Below, piece by piece: positions 1 through 8,697 of a DNA stretch of 61,601 bases. The translations under genes and the position numbers were made by a program. Source of the DNA: Porphyrobacter sp. TH134 (lineage in GTDB: Bacteria; Pseudomonadota; Alphaproteobacteria; Sphingomonadales; Sphingomonadaceae). Where the stretch lies: contig NZ_PKRO01000018.1 in NCBI RefSeq assembly GCF_002855495.1, positions 1 through 61,601 on the forward strand, written 5' to 3'. Positions within the stretch are counted from its first letter, which is position 1. Every line of letters starts with the position of its first letter. The notes under the pieces are model-generated. The model did not search any database. It was not told the DNA's origin and saw only the letters and a list, made by a program, of their open reading frames with translations.

Positions 1-39
1 ATGCTCCCCGCCCCTGAAATCATCGCACGGTCACAACGA

Positions 40-87
40 GACACCTCGTAACACTGGGTGTCGCCTTAGCTCGTAACACTGGGTGTC
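40..87. repeat. Short direct repeat with hairpin at the window edge
   Basis: An 18-bp unit, CTCGTAACACTGGGTGTC, occurs at 45-62 and again at 70-87. The first copy is preceded by GACACC (40-45), which pairs with GGTGTC (57-62) to form a hairpin. The second copy supplies the last codons and stop of the neighbouring deacetylase-like gene. It may be the end of a mobile element lying mostly outside the window, but no transposase is visible. Confidence 0.5.
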
Positions 88-926
88 CATTGACACATGG
101 CCGCCAGCGCCTTGACCAGCCCGGTAAAGCGATGCCGCACTACGCGGTTGGCGGCCAGCTTGCGACGGTTGATCAGTTCGAAAGAATGGCTGACGAGCGT
201 GAAAGTCTCCTGTCCGGCATCACGCGCGTGGCGGATGGCGGCCAGCATCTCGCCCAGCGAAAGCGCGGTGATCTGGGCATGGCGCTGTCCGCCGCCCATC
301 GCGCCGATGCTGCCGACGGGGACTTCGATCACGCCCATATGCACCAGCGGGTCGCGGATGTGCGGGCCAAGGCTGATGCGGCAGGCACCGGTGCCCGCCA
401 TCGCCGGGCAATGGCTCGAATCGTAAGCAATACCGAGGCTGGCCAGCGCGCGCAGGGTATCATCATTCGCGCCGTAATTGCCCGCCCGGAACGCGACCGG
501 CGCAGGCGCGCCTGCCGCCATCAGCACGGTGCGGGCATAATCGAGGATCTGGCATTGCTCCTCGAACGGAAAGTCGGCGAGGTTCTGGCCGGTGCGTTTG
601 GAGGTGAGCGGATTGGCCTCGCCCGCCAGCCGCAGCCATTCGGAATGGCAATGCAGCTGCACATCCTGTCCGGCGGCCATGATGGGGCCGACAATATCTT
701 CAATCGCGGCCACGCCCCACACCAGCGCGGGCATGGGATCGACGAAGAACACCGCTTTCTGGCCATGGCGGGCCAGCAGATCGAGCTTGTGCGCGATGCC
801 GGCCGGGCCTTGCGGGGTATTGCACGCGATCGAGCGGGCGAAATTGTCCGCCCGGTCTGCCGCGCCCGGCCCGGTGTAAAGCCCTGAGGAATACTCGGTA
901 TCAATCGTGATGAAGGCCCGCGTCAT
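66..926 (-). CDS. Polysaccharide deacetylase-like protein (NodB-fold)
   Basis: The product is about 286 aa and cytoplasmic, with no signal peptide. It opens with FITIDTEYS, whose Asp fits the NodB-type metal/catalytic Asp, followed by HCHSEW (about residue 90) and RAGNYGANDDTLRAL (about 150), which resemble the His metal site and the conserved Arg loop of polysaccharide deacetylases. The ATG at 926 is chosen because an upstream TTG has no better ribosome site. The last residues (CQWTPSVTS) come from a short tandem repeat, so the natural C-terminus may be replaced. Substrate is unknown; family assignment is moderate. Confidence 0.6.
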   Translation of the reverse strand: MTRAFITIDTEYSSGLYTGPGAADRADNFARSIACNTPQGPAGIAHKLDLLARHGQKAVFFVDPMPALVWGVAAIEDIVGPIMAAGQDVQLHCHSEWLRLAGEANPLTSKRTGQNLADFPFEEQCQILDYARTVLMAAGAPAPVAFRAGNYGANDDTLRALASLGIAYDSSHCPAMAGTGACRISLGPHIRDPLVHMGVIEVPVGSIGAMGGGQRHAQITALSLGEMLAAIRHARDAGQETFTLVSHSFELINRRKLAANRVVRHRFTGLVKALAAMCQWTPSVTS

Positions 927-983
927 GACCCGGGCGGTGTAGCGCAAGAGAGTTAAGACCGGGTGATGATGTCTCTTGGGACG

Positions 984-1745
984 TCAGATCCCGCCCGGCG
1001 TCACCGCATGGCCGTTGCTCGTGAGCCCCTGTGTCAGGTTGTCTGCGCAGGCCTTGAGATCGTCGGCGCTGACCGAGCGGATCACGAAATTGGCCCCGAC
1101 CCGGCCTTCGCGGAAGAACGGGTAGGAGCCGATCTGGCAAGTGGCGTGTGCCGCTTCGGTCTGGCGCAGCAGGTCGGCGACTTCGCTTTCGGCGACCCAG
1201 CAGCCGAGCGTTTCGGAGAGCAGCGGCGCGCCGCCTTCCAGCTGGCCGGTCAGCGCGTCGAGCATCCCTGCCGTGATATGCGGCACGCCCGCCATCAGGA
1301 ACAGGTTGCCGCGCCGGATGCCCGGCGCGCCCGACATGCGGTTGGGGATCAATTCCGACCCTTCCGGCACCCGCGCCATGCGCAAGCGGCCCTCGTTGAG
1401 GCCCCCGCGGGTTTCGTAATAGCGCTCCAGCAGCGCGCGGGCTTCGGGATGGATGACCACCGGCACGCCGAGCGCCGCCGCGACCGCGTCCACGGTGATG
1501 TCGTCATGCGTCGGCCCGATCCCGCCGGTGGTGAACAGGTAATCATAGGCAAGGGTGAGCGCGTTGACTGCCTCGACAATCCGCGCTTCCACATCCGGCA
1601 CCACCCGCACTTCGGCAAGGCGGATGCCCTGCACCTGCAACCAGGTCGCGACCTGCGCGATGTTCTTGTCCTGCGTGCGGCCGGAGAGGATTTCGTCACC
1701 GATGACGATGAGTCCGGCGGTCCAGATTTTTTCGGGAGAAGTCAT
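984..1745 (-). CDS. CinA-like molybdopterin-binding domain protein
   Basis: A 253-aa protein made almost entirely of the MoCF/CinA N-terminal fold. It has IVIGDEILSGRTQDKN near the start and the signature TTGGIGPTHDDIT at about residue 72-84. The C-terminal nicotinamide-nucleotide amidohydrolase domain of full CinA (about 400 aa) is absent, so this is the short stand-alone type often annotated as competence/damage-inducible protein A. By family it may act on ADP-ribose or related nucleotides; the sequence does not show this directly. It lies 57 nt upstream of the deacetylase-like gene on the same strand, possibly co-transcribed. Confidence 0.8.
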   Translation of the reverse strand: MTSPEKIWTAGLIVIGDEILSGRTQDKNIAQVATWLQVQGIRLAEVRVVPDVEARIVEAVNALTLAYDYLFTTGGIGPTHDDITVDAVAAALGVPVVIHPEARALLERYYETRGGLNEGRLRMARVPEGSELIPNRMSGAPGIRRGNLFLMAGVPHITAGMLDALTGQLEGGAPLLSETLGCWVAESEVADLLRQTEAAHATCQIGSYPFFREGRVGANFVIRSVSADDLKACADNLTQGLTSNGHAVTPGGI

Positions 1746-1786
1746 GGCGAAGGATTAGGGGAGAATGGCCCGCAGCAAAAGACTTT

Positions 1787-1889
1787 CGTCATTGCGAGCC
1801 GAAGGCGCGGCAATCCTTGGTCTGACCGTTCAGCACCCGCGCCGTCTGGTGATGGATTGCCGGGTCGCCTTCGGCTCCTCGCAATGAGG
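1787..1889. repeat. Intergenic inverted repeat, family C (CATTGCGAG type)
   Basis: The left arm (1787-1816) starts CGTCATTGCGAGCCGAAGGC and ends GGCAATCC. The right arm (1854-1889) is its inverse, from GGATTGCC to CTCCTCGCAATGAGG. The arms are separated by 37 nt. A second copy of the family lies at 28427-28544. It sits between the cinA-like gene and the 3' end of the monooxygenase gene. Confidence 0.8.
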
Positions 1890-1897
1890 ACAATCGC

Positions 1898-3421
1898 CTA
1901 CTCCGCAGCCTCCAGCTGTTCCTCGCCGCGCTGCGCATTTGCGCCAGCCTTGGTAAAGGTCAGGATGCCATCGGTCAGCGGATCGTCCTTCATCCGCTTG
2001 CGATCGACCACATATTCCTGATTGAGCCGCCACGGATAGCTGACCGAATTGCGCGGCATGATATGCTTGCCGCGCTGGATATAGCCGGACGAGAAATCGA
2101 ACACGTCATCCTCGGTGATCGCCGCCTCGCCCGCGGGCGTCAGCACCGGGGTGGCGATGGTCGTGCCGGTCTTGCGCATATGTTCGAGCACACGGCAGAC
2201 GTAGTCCGAATTGATGTCGGCGCGCAAAGTCCAGCTGGCGTTCAAATAGCCGAACACCACCGCCAGATTGGGCAGGTTGGAGAACATGCAGCCCTTGTAA
2301 TAGAACCGCTGGTTGAAGGCGACCGGATCACCATCAACGCTGATCGCGATCTTGCCGGCGACCGCCAGTTTCAGGCCCGTCGCCGTCACCACGATATCTG
2401 CTGGCAGGAAAGTGCCATCGGCCAGCCGCACGCCGCCCTTTTCGAATTTGGCGATCCGGCCGGTCACGACGTCCGCCTTGCCCGCCTTCATCGCGGTGAA
2501 CAGGTCCTGATCGGGCACCAGACACAGGCGCTGTTCCCACGGGTTATAAGGCGGGGTGAAGGTCGCCTTGTCGTAATCGGGGCCCAGCGCCTCTTCGATC
2601 TTCTTGTAAAGCGCGTCCTTCACCTTCTGCGGGTTGTCGCGCGCCAGTTTGAAGCTGAAGTCCTGCATCTTGATGTTCTTGAACCGGGTCAGCCGGTAGG
2701 CGAGTTTTTCAGGCAGGATCGCCCGCAGGAAATTGGCGATGGCATCCTTGGCCGGGCGCGAGAACATCCACGTCGGCGTGCGCTGGAGCATGGTCACATG
2801 CGCCGCCTCGCGCGCCATCGACGGCACGATGGTCACCGCAGTCGCACCCGATCCGATGACGACGACATTCTTGCCCTTGTAATCCAGATCGTCGGGCCAG
2901 AACTGCGGGTGGAGCACTTGCCCCTCAAACTCGCCGAAGTCGAAGCCGGGATCATAGGCTTCATCGTAATCGTAATAGCCTGCGCCCAGATAGACGAAAT
3001 TCGCCGTCATCTGCGTGCGCGAACCATCGGCCTTTTCCAGTTCGACATGCCAGCGCGCGTCATCATGCCGGAAATCGGCCGAGATGACCTTGTGGCCGAA
3101 GCGGATGTGCTGGCGGATGCCGCGCTCGTCCACGATCCGGTCAAGGTAATCGAGGATCGCGGGCGCATCGGCGATGCTCTTTTCATGACGCCACGGTTCG
3201 AAATCGAAGCCCAGCGTGTGCATGTCACTATCCGAGCGGATGCCGGGGTAGCGGAACAGATCCCACGTGCCGCCCAGGTTATCGCGCCGTTCGACGATGC
3301 AATAGGAATGGTGCGGGGCTTTCATCCCCATATGCGCGGCCATGCCGATCCCGGAAATCCCGGCACCAACGATCAGCACATCGAAATCTGCCACAGAGGG
3401 GTTTGACGGTGTTGCGAGCAT
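1898..3421 (-). CDS. Flavin-containing (Baeyer-Villiger type) monooxygenase
   Basis: A 507-aa FAD/NADPH monooxygenase. It has an N-terminal FAD Rossmann motif (GAGISG, about residues 19-24), a second dinucleotide motif (VVIGSGATAV, about 190) for NADPH, and between them FEGQVLHPQFWP at 165-176, which fits the Baeyer-Villiger fingerprint FxGxxxHxxxW. Such enzymes insert oxygen next to a ketone or oxidise heteroatoms; the substrate cannot be read here. The start at 3421 (MLATPSN) is preferred over a longer ORF because it directly precedes the FAD domain. It is divergent from a TonB receptor gene, with 142 nt between them, which may mean shared regulation and a shared hydrophobic substrate. Confidence 0.87.
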   Translation of the reverse strand: MLATPSNPSVADFDVLIVGAGISGIGMAAHMGMKAPHHSYCIVERRDNLGGTWDLFRYPGIRSDSDMHTLGFDFEPWRHEKSIADAPAILDYLDRIVDERGIRQHIRFGHKVISADFRHDDARWHVELEKADGSRTQMTANFVYLGAGYYDYDEAYDPGFDFGEFEGQVLHPQFWPDDLDYKGKNVVVIGSGATAVTIVPSMAREAAHVTMLQRTPTWMFSRPAKDAIANFLRAILPEKLAYRLTRFKNIKMQDFSFKLARDNPQKVKDALYKKIEEALGPDYDKATFTPPYNPWEQRLCLVPDQDLFTAMKAGKADVVTGRIAKFEKGGVRLADGTFLPADIVVTATGLKLAVAGKIAISVDGDPVAFNQRFYYKGCMFSNLPNLAVVFGYLNASWTLRADINSDYVCRVLEHMRKTGTTIATPVLTPAGEAAITEDDVFDFSSGYIQRGKHIMPRNSVSYPWRLNQEYVVDRKRMKDDPLTDGILTFTKAGANAQRGEEQLEAAE

Positions 3422-3563
3422 GACGGGGCCTCTCTCCCTATTTTTTGACGATGTAACCACAGCGCCTGCGCAAAAGCGAGTCTTGAATAGCAAAGTGCAA
3501 CTGAGTTTGAGCCGAGCGCTGTGAGGGGTGACGCATCGCCCGGTAACGTCTAGGCGGCGCATC

Positions 3564-5609
3564 ATGACGATCCGCCATCACCTGCTCGCCTCCGCCCTGC
3601 TCCTTCCCGTCGCCGTGCCGCTGACCGCGCAAGACGAGGTGCCGCTGACCGATGACGCGCCGGAGGAGAGCGCCTTGGCCGACGAAATCATCGTCACCGG
3701 ACGCGGGCTTGATGCGGCGCTGTCAACCGGGATCTATGCGACCACCACCATCGAGCGCGACGTGATTGTCGCCAGTCCCTCGGGCCGGATCGAGGACGTT
3801 CTGCGCGGGGTTGCGGGCTTCCAGCAGTTCCGCCGCTCTGACAGCCGGTCGTCCAATCCGAGCGCCCAAGGCGTGACCTTGCGCGCGCTGGGCGGTAACG
3901 CCACCAGCCGCGCGTTGGTGCTGCTCGACGGCGTGCCGCTGGCCGATCCGTTTTTCGGCTATATTCCGTTGTCGGCGATTGCGCCCGAGACGCTCGGCTC
4001 GATCCGGGTTACCCGCGGCGGCGGATCAGGGCCGTTTGGTGCAGGCGCGCTGGCCGGCACGATCGAGCTGGAAAGCGCCGGGCCCGATAGCATCGCGCCG
4101 GTGCTGGGCAGCGCTGCGATCAATGACCGGGGCGAGACTGAACTCTCAGGCGTCCTGACGCAAAGCCTCGGCCGCGGCTTTGCCACCGCCAGCGGGCGCT
4201 GGGACCGGGGCCAGGGGTTCTTCACCACGCCCGCCGATCAGCGCGTGCCCGCCACCGCGCGCGCCGCGTTCGACAGCTGGAATGCCGCGCTTCGCGCCGC
4301 GGCGCCGCTGACCGACACGGTCGAAGTCCAAGCCCGTATCGCCACCTTCCGCGACGACCGTACGCTGCGCTTTGCAGGTGCGGACTCCACCAGCTCAGGC
4401 GAAGAAGCCTCGATCCGCTTTGTCGGGCGGGGCGAATGGGCGTTTGATGCGCTGGCCTATGTCCAGACGCGCGACTTCAGCAACATTGTGATTTCCTCGA
4501 CCCGCTTCACCCCCACGCTCGACCAGCGGCGCACGCCGTCCACCGGCATCGGCGGCAAGTTCGAGCTGCGCCCGCCGATCCTTGAAGGCCACGACATCCG
4601 CATCGGTGCCGACTACCGCCGCGCTGATGGCGAATTGCAGGAAGAAGCGCTGAACGCGGTCTCCGGAGCAATTACCGAGCGGCGGCGCGCGGGCGGGGCC
4701 ACCAGCAATCTCGGCATTTTCCTTGAAGATGACTGGCAGATCGGTCCGCTGCTCATCAATGGCGGCCTGCGCGCCGACCGCAGCAGCATCACCGATGGTT
4801 TCTACCGCGCGATCAGCGCCAATGGCGTGCCGGTCAGCACGATCATCGCACCCGACCGCAGCGACTGGACGGCAAGCTGGCGCGCCGGGGCATCCTTCAA
4901 TGCCACTCGCCGCCTTGATCTGCGCGCGGCGGCCTATACCGGCCTGCGCCTGCCGACGCTGAACGAACTCTACCGCCCCTTTGTGGTCTTTCCGGTGGTG
5001 ACCGAAGCCAATGCCGCGCTGGAAAACGAACGGCTGGAAGGCTTCGAGGTGGGGTTCGACTGGCAACCCGTCAATGCGCTGGTGATGTCGGTCACCGCCT
5101 TCGACAACAAGGTGAAGAACGCGATCGCCAATGTCACCATCGCGCCCAATCTGCGCCGCCGCGAAAACCTGCCCGCGATTGCAGCGCGCGGGATCGAAGC
5201 GAACGCGGCGGCGAAGTTTGGGCAAATGAGCCTCGATGCCGGACTTGCCTGGACCGATGCCGAGGTGCGGGGTGAGGGCGCGTCGCTGGAGCTTGACGGC
5301 AATCGTCCCGCGCAAACGCCGGAATTCGCCGCCACGCTGACGCTTGGCTGGCAGCCGGCTGACGGCTGGCGGCTGGCAGGAACGCTGCGCCATGTTTCCA
5401 CCCAGTTCGAGGATGACCGCGAAGCTGACCGACTCGCGCCGGCGACCACCTTGGACGTGTTTCTGGCCGCTCCGCTACGGGGTAACCTTGCTCTCGTGCT
5501 GCGGGCCGAGAATGTAACAGACGAGAAAATCATCACCCGCAACCAGGGTGGATCGATAGATCTTGGCGTGCCGCGCACGCTCTGGGCAGGATTACGCTAC
5601 GGCTTCTGA
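3564..5609 (+). CDS. TonB-dependent outer membrane receptor
   Basis: A 681-aa outer membrane protein. A signal peptide (MTIRHHLLASALLLPVAVPL) is followed by a TonB-box-like DEIIVTG (about residue 41), a plug domain with ALVLLDGVPLADPFFGY and TRGGGSGPFGAGALAGTIEL, and a beta-barrel ending in aromatic Phe. At about 680 aa it is in the compact siderophore/vitamin receptor size class rather than the larger oligosaccharide class. The ATG at 3564 is chosen so that the signal peptide is N-terminal. It is divergent from the Baeyer-Villiger monooxygenase. Ligand is unknown. Confidence 0.9.
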   Translation: MTIRHHLLASALLLPVAVPLTAQDEVPLTDDAPEESALADEIIVTGRGLDAALSTGIYATTTIERDVIVASPSGRIEDVLRGVAGFQQFRRSDSRSSNPSAQGVTLRALGGNATSRALVLLDGVPLADPFFGYIPLSAIAPETLGSIRVTRGGGSGPFGAGALAGTIELESAGPDSIAPVLGSAAINDRGETELSGVLTQSLGRGFATASGRWDRGQGFFTTPADQRVPATARAAFDSWNAALRAAAPLTDTVEVQARIATFRDDRTLRFAGADSTSSGEEASIRFVGRGEWAFDALAYVQTRDFSNIVISSTRFTPTLDQRRTPSTGIGGKFELRPPILEGHDIRIGADYRRADGELQEEALNAVSGAITERRRAGGATSNLGIFLEDDWQIGPLLINGGLRADRSSITDGFYRAISANGVPVSTIIAPDRSDWTASWRAGASFNATRRLDLRAAAYTGLRLPTLNELYRPFVVFPVVTEANAALENERLEGFEVGFDWQPVNALVMSVTAFDNKVKNAIANVTIAPNLRRRENLPAIAARGIEANAAAKFGQMSLDAGLAWTDAEVRGEGASLELDGNRPAQTPEFAATLTLGWQPADGWRLAGTLRHVSTQFEDDREADRLAPATTLDVFLAAPLRGNLALVLRAENVTDEKIITRNQGGSIDLGVPRTLWAGLRYGF

Positions 5610-5680
5610 GTGGATGGCGATGGCCGGGTAATAATCTTACGGCATTTACTGCAAATGCGAAGTCATGCTGCGTTGCAGCG

Positions 5681-5716
5681 AGTTATGTGGTATTTTTGCT
5701 ACTGTCCCGCATAACT
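5681..5716. promoter_or_regulatory. Inverted repeat upstream of TonB receptor gene
   Basis: AGTTATGTGG (5681-5690) is mirrored by CCGCATAACT (5707-5716), nine of ten positions pairing, about 100 nt before the receptor start. A smaller hairpin (GCATTT, loop ACTGC, AAATGC) lies at 5642-5658. The spacing suggests a dimeric regulator site, but no regulator gene is adjacent. Confidence 0.3.
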
Positions 5717-5815
5717 TGACTGCGACTCTTGTTAGGCCGCGTGACCCTGATAGGTTTCGGCTCGCTAACCCAAGTCCGGCACAAAGACCGGCTGGTATGT
5801 GGAGAGAGGGAAACC

Positions 5816-8374
5816 ATGACGCGCAAGTTCGCAACATTCGCCTGCGGCCTGATGGCCTGCAGCGCTTTGACCACCCCTGCCTTTGCCCAAGATCAAGATA
5901 GCGGGGAACAGGCGACCCGCAACACCGACAACGTCATCATCGTGACCGCCACCCGCCGCGCGCAGGATGTGCAGGACATTCCGTTGGCGGTGACAGCCAT
6001 TTCGCCGCAGCAGCTTGAAGCGCAGCGTGTGGTCAACATCCAGCAGATCGCAGCCCTCGCTCCCAGCTTTACCGCCAGTCAGGCGCAGCTTGCTTCGGGC
6101 TCGGTGGTGCTGCGGGTGCGCGGCATCGGGACAACCTCGAACAATATCGGCTTTGAAAGCGCGGTCGGCATCTTCATCGACGGCGCCTACCAGGCCCGTC
6201 CGGGCGTGGCGCTCAGCGAATTCGTCGATGTGGAGCGGGTTGAAGTGCTGCGCGGGCCGCAAGGCACGCTGTTTGGCCGCAACACCTCGGCAGGCGCGCT
6301 CAACATCACCAACGTCCGGCCTGATGTGACCGAATTCAGCGGCTTCGTGAACGCCGAATACGGCAATTTCGATGAAAAGAGCCTGCAAGGTGCGATCAAC
6401 GTACCGATCGTCAAGGACACAGTCGCCCTGCGCCTGACAGGGGCCTACCGCGAACGGGACGGTTTCCTTGATGTGGTGAACCGGGCCGGCACCAAGGTCG
6501 GCGAGACCAATGATGTCGATCAGTGGCTGGTGCGCGGCCAGATTGGCTGGGATACCGAAAGCGGGCTGCGCGGGCGGATCATCGCTGATTATTCGAAGAG
6601 CAAATCAAGCTGCTGCGGTGCCATTGAACTGTATCAGTCGCCGCTGGTCACCGGCGGCGCCTATGCCGCCGTCGGCCTGGGTGCCAATGGCGGCAATGGG
6701 CAGCCTTCGGTTTCGCCCAATGCCCGCGATCAGGGTGCGTTCGAACAGGCGCTGGACAATCGCACGGTTTCGGCCAACTTCGCGCCGATCGCCGATATCG
6801 ATAATTACGGGGTTACGGGCGAGCTTGAATTCCCGATCTCGGAAAACGCCGACCTGATCTTCATCGGTTCGTACCGCAAGTATCAGAGCTTCGAGAATTA
6901 CGATTCCGACTTCACCGGCCTCGACATTTTCAACGTGCCCGGGCTTGACCTCGAAATCGACAACTGGACCGCTGAACTGCGCCTTCAGGGCGAGGCCGCA
7001 GAAGGCAAGCTTAACTATATGGTGGGCGGGTTCTATTCCGATGAAACGATCGATCAGTCGATCACCTTCACGCTGGGTCAGGACTTTGGCGAAAATGTCG
7101 GCGCGCTGCTGTTTGTTCCCACACAAGGACAGCTCGGCGCGAACCCGCTGACGGCGTTCACCGGTGTCGATCCGGCCGGAACGCGCACCACCAACCGCTT
7201 CCAGCAGGATGCCAAGAGCTACGCTGTCTTCACGCATAACTCCTTCGAGATCACCGACGGTCTCGAACTGACAGTGGGCGCGCGCTATTCGTGGGAAGAA
7301 AAGTCGGGCGGCTTCACGCAGACGGCAACCAACAACCGGATCTGTCCGGCAACGCTGGGTGCCCTCGGGATCATCCCTGCGGCGCTGCGCCCGTCGTTCA
7401 TCGGCCTCGGCTGCTTTGGCTTCACAGCACCTGCCGACCTGCCGCAGGCTGCCGCCTTGCCGCTGGTGCGGACCTTCCAGTCGGACTTTGACGATGAAGA
7501 GCTGATCTACACCGTCAAGCTCGGCTACGAGTTCAGCCCGTTTGTGAGCAGCTATGCAAGCTTCACCCACGGTTACAAGGCGGGCGGGATCAACCTTGAT
7601 ACGACCGCAGCTGTCGCCGGCGCTGATCCGACCTTCCTGTCGGAAGAGGTTGATGCCTACGAAATCGGTGTGAAGGGGCAGACCCCCAATGGCGCGCTGA
7701 CGGTCAATGTCGCGGCGTTCTATGAGGAGTTCAGCAACTTCCAGGTGCTGGAGTTCACCGGCACGGCCTTTGCGACCTTCAACGTGCCTTTGGCTGAAAC
7801 CAAGGGCATCGAAGTCGAAAGCGTGATCCGGCCCACCGACGAGCTGACCTTCAATCTGGCGGCAACCTTCCTTGAAGCAACCTATCCGGATGATTGCGCC
7901 GGGACGCAGACATCGGTGCAGGTGCTGGCGCTGTGCGGCAACACGCTGACCAATGCGCCGCAGGTGGTCGCCTTGGCCGGGGCCATGTGGGAAAAGCCGA
8001 TCAACGATTCGGTGGAGCTGTTCCTGTCAGGCCAGGTCCGCCTCGAAGGCGATCAGCGCACCTCGACTCAGGCGATTATCCTGCCGGGTGCTGCTGAAGT
8101 CGCGGCCAATGGCGGGCTCCAGCAGGCGATCGACAACGCGCCGCCGATCATCGCAGACATTCAGGATGGCAAGGCCTTCGTGAACCTGCGGGCGGGTTTG
8201 CGCTTCGGTGACGGCGCCTATGCGATCGAAGGCTGGGTCAACAACCTGACGGACGAAGTGGTGCGCGGGGTGACCTTCAACACCACCCTGCGCGGCAGTG
8301 GTGCGGCCAACTCGCGTTCGGCCTTCACCCTGCCGCCGCGCCAGTACGGCGTGACACTGCGCGCCCGGTTCTGA
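5816..8374 (+). CDS. TonB-dependent receptor, large sphingomonad type
   Basis: An 852-aa outer membrane receptor. The signal peptide ends around TPAFAQ, the TonB-box region reads NVIIVTATRRAQDVQDIPLA, and the plug domain has VLRVRGIGT, VGIFIDGAYQARPG and VEVLRGPQGTLFGRN (about residues 100-165). The barrel ends in RARF with terminal Phe. These features are typical of the many TonB receptors in Sphingomonadales used for aromatic, terpenoid or lipid-like substrates. The ATG at 5816 follows a GAGAGAGG ribosome site and starts the signal peptide. A strong terminator follows at 8416. Its position next to beta-oxidation genes suggests an acyl-chain or ring-containing ligand, but that is inference. 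Confidence 0.93.
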   Translation: MTRKFATFACGLMACSALTTPAFAQDQDSGEQATRNTDNVIIVTATRRAQDVQDIPLAVTAISPQQLEAQRVVNIQQIAALAPSFTASQAQLASGSVVLRVRGIGTTSNNIGFESAVGIFIDGAYQARPGVALSEFVDVERVEVLRGPQGTLFGRNTSAGALNITNVRPDVTEFSGFVNAEYGNFDEKSLQGAINVPIVKDTVALRLTGAYRERDGFLDVVNRAGTKVGETNDVDQWLVRGQIGWDTESGLRGRIIADYSKSKSSCCGAIELYQSPLVTGGAYAAVGLGANGGNGQPSVSPNARDQGAFEQALDNRTVSANFAPIADIDNYGVTGELEFPISENADLIFIGSYRKYQSFENYDSDFTGLDIFNVPGLDLEIDNWTAELRLQGEAAEGKLNYMVGGFYSDETIDQSITFTLGQDFGENVGALLFVPTQGQLGANPLTAFTGVDPAGTRTTNRFQQDAKSYAVFTHNSFEITDGLELTVGARYSWEEKSGGFTQTATNNRICPATLGALGIIPAALRPSFIGLGCFGFTAPADLPQAAALPLVRTFQSDFDDEELIYTVKLGYEFSPFVSSYASFTHGYKAGGINLDTTAAVAGADPTFLSEEVDAYEIGVKGQTPNGALTVNVAAFYEEFSNFQVLEFTGTAFATFNVPLAETKGIEVESVIRPTDELTFNLAATFLEATYPDDCAGTQTSVQVLALCGNTLTNAPQVVALAGAMWEKPINDSVELFLSGQVRLEGDQRTSTQAIILPGAAEVAANGGLQQAIDNAPPIIADIQDGKAFVNLRAGLRFGDGAYAIEGWVNNLTDEVVRGVTFNTTLRGSGAANSRSAFTLPPRQYGVTLRARF

Positions 8375-8415
8375 GGCGCGTCACAAGTTAGCTCCGAAAA
8401 AGGAGCGGGAGAGGA

Positions 8416-8450
8416 GGGCGATCCGGGCGACCGGATCGCCCTTTTCTTTT
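8416..8450 (+). terminator. Rho-independent terminator
   Basis: A perfect 11-bp stem (GGGCGATCCGG pairing with CCGGATCGCCC) around the GCGA loop is followed by TTTTCTTTT. It lies 42 nt after the TonB receptor stop codon. Confidence 0.92.
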
Positions 8451-8458
8451 CCCGCAGT

Positions 8459-8592
8459 CCCTCCCCGTCCCGCGAGGGATGGGGAGGTGGCACCGCGCAG
8501 CGGTGACGGAGGGGTGGGACGTGCGGCTTACCCCTCCGTCACGCGCCCGCGGCGCGCGCCACCTCCCCATTCGCGGGGCGAACGGGGAGGGA
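8459..8592. repeat. Long GC-rich inverted repeat, family D
   Basis: The left arm (8459-8515) begins TCCCTCCCCGTCCCGCGAGG and ends GACGGAGGGGT. The right arm (8530-8592) runs from ACCCCTCCGTCACGCG to GAACGGGGAGGGA. Each arm pairs with the other over much of its length, giving a long imperfect hairpin. It fills most of the 323-nt gap 8375-8697, which otherwise holds only the terminator and no gene. Confidence 0.85.
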
Positions 8593-8697
8593 CTTTGGGG
8601 CCACGGAAAAGGCGGCCCGTTGCAGGGCCACCTCTTCCAAAAGCGATCATCGCGCCGGAACGGTCGCGCGAGCGACCGCAAGACTACGCGACTGCGC

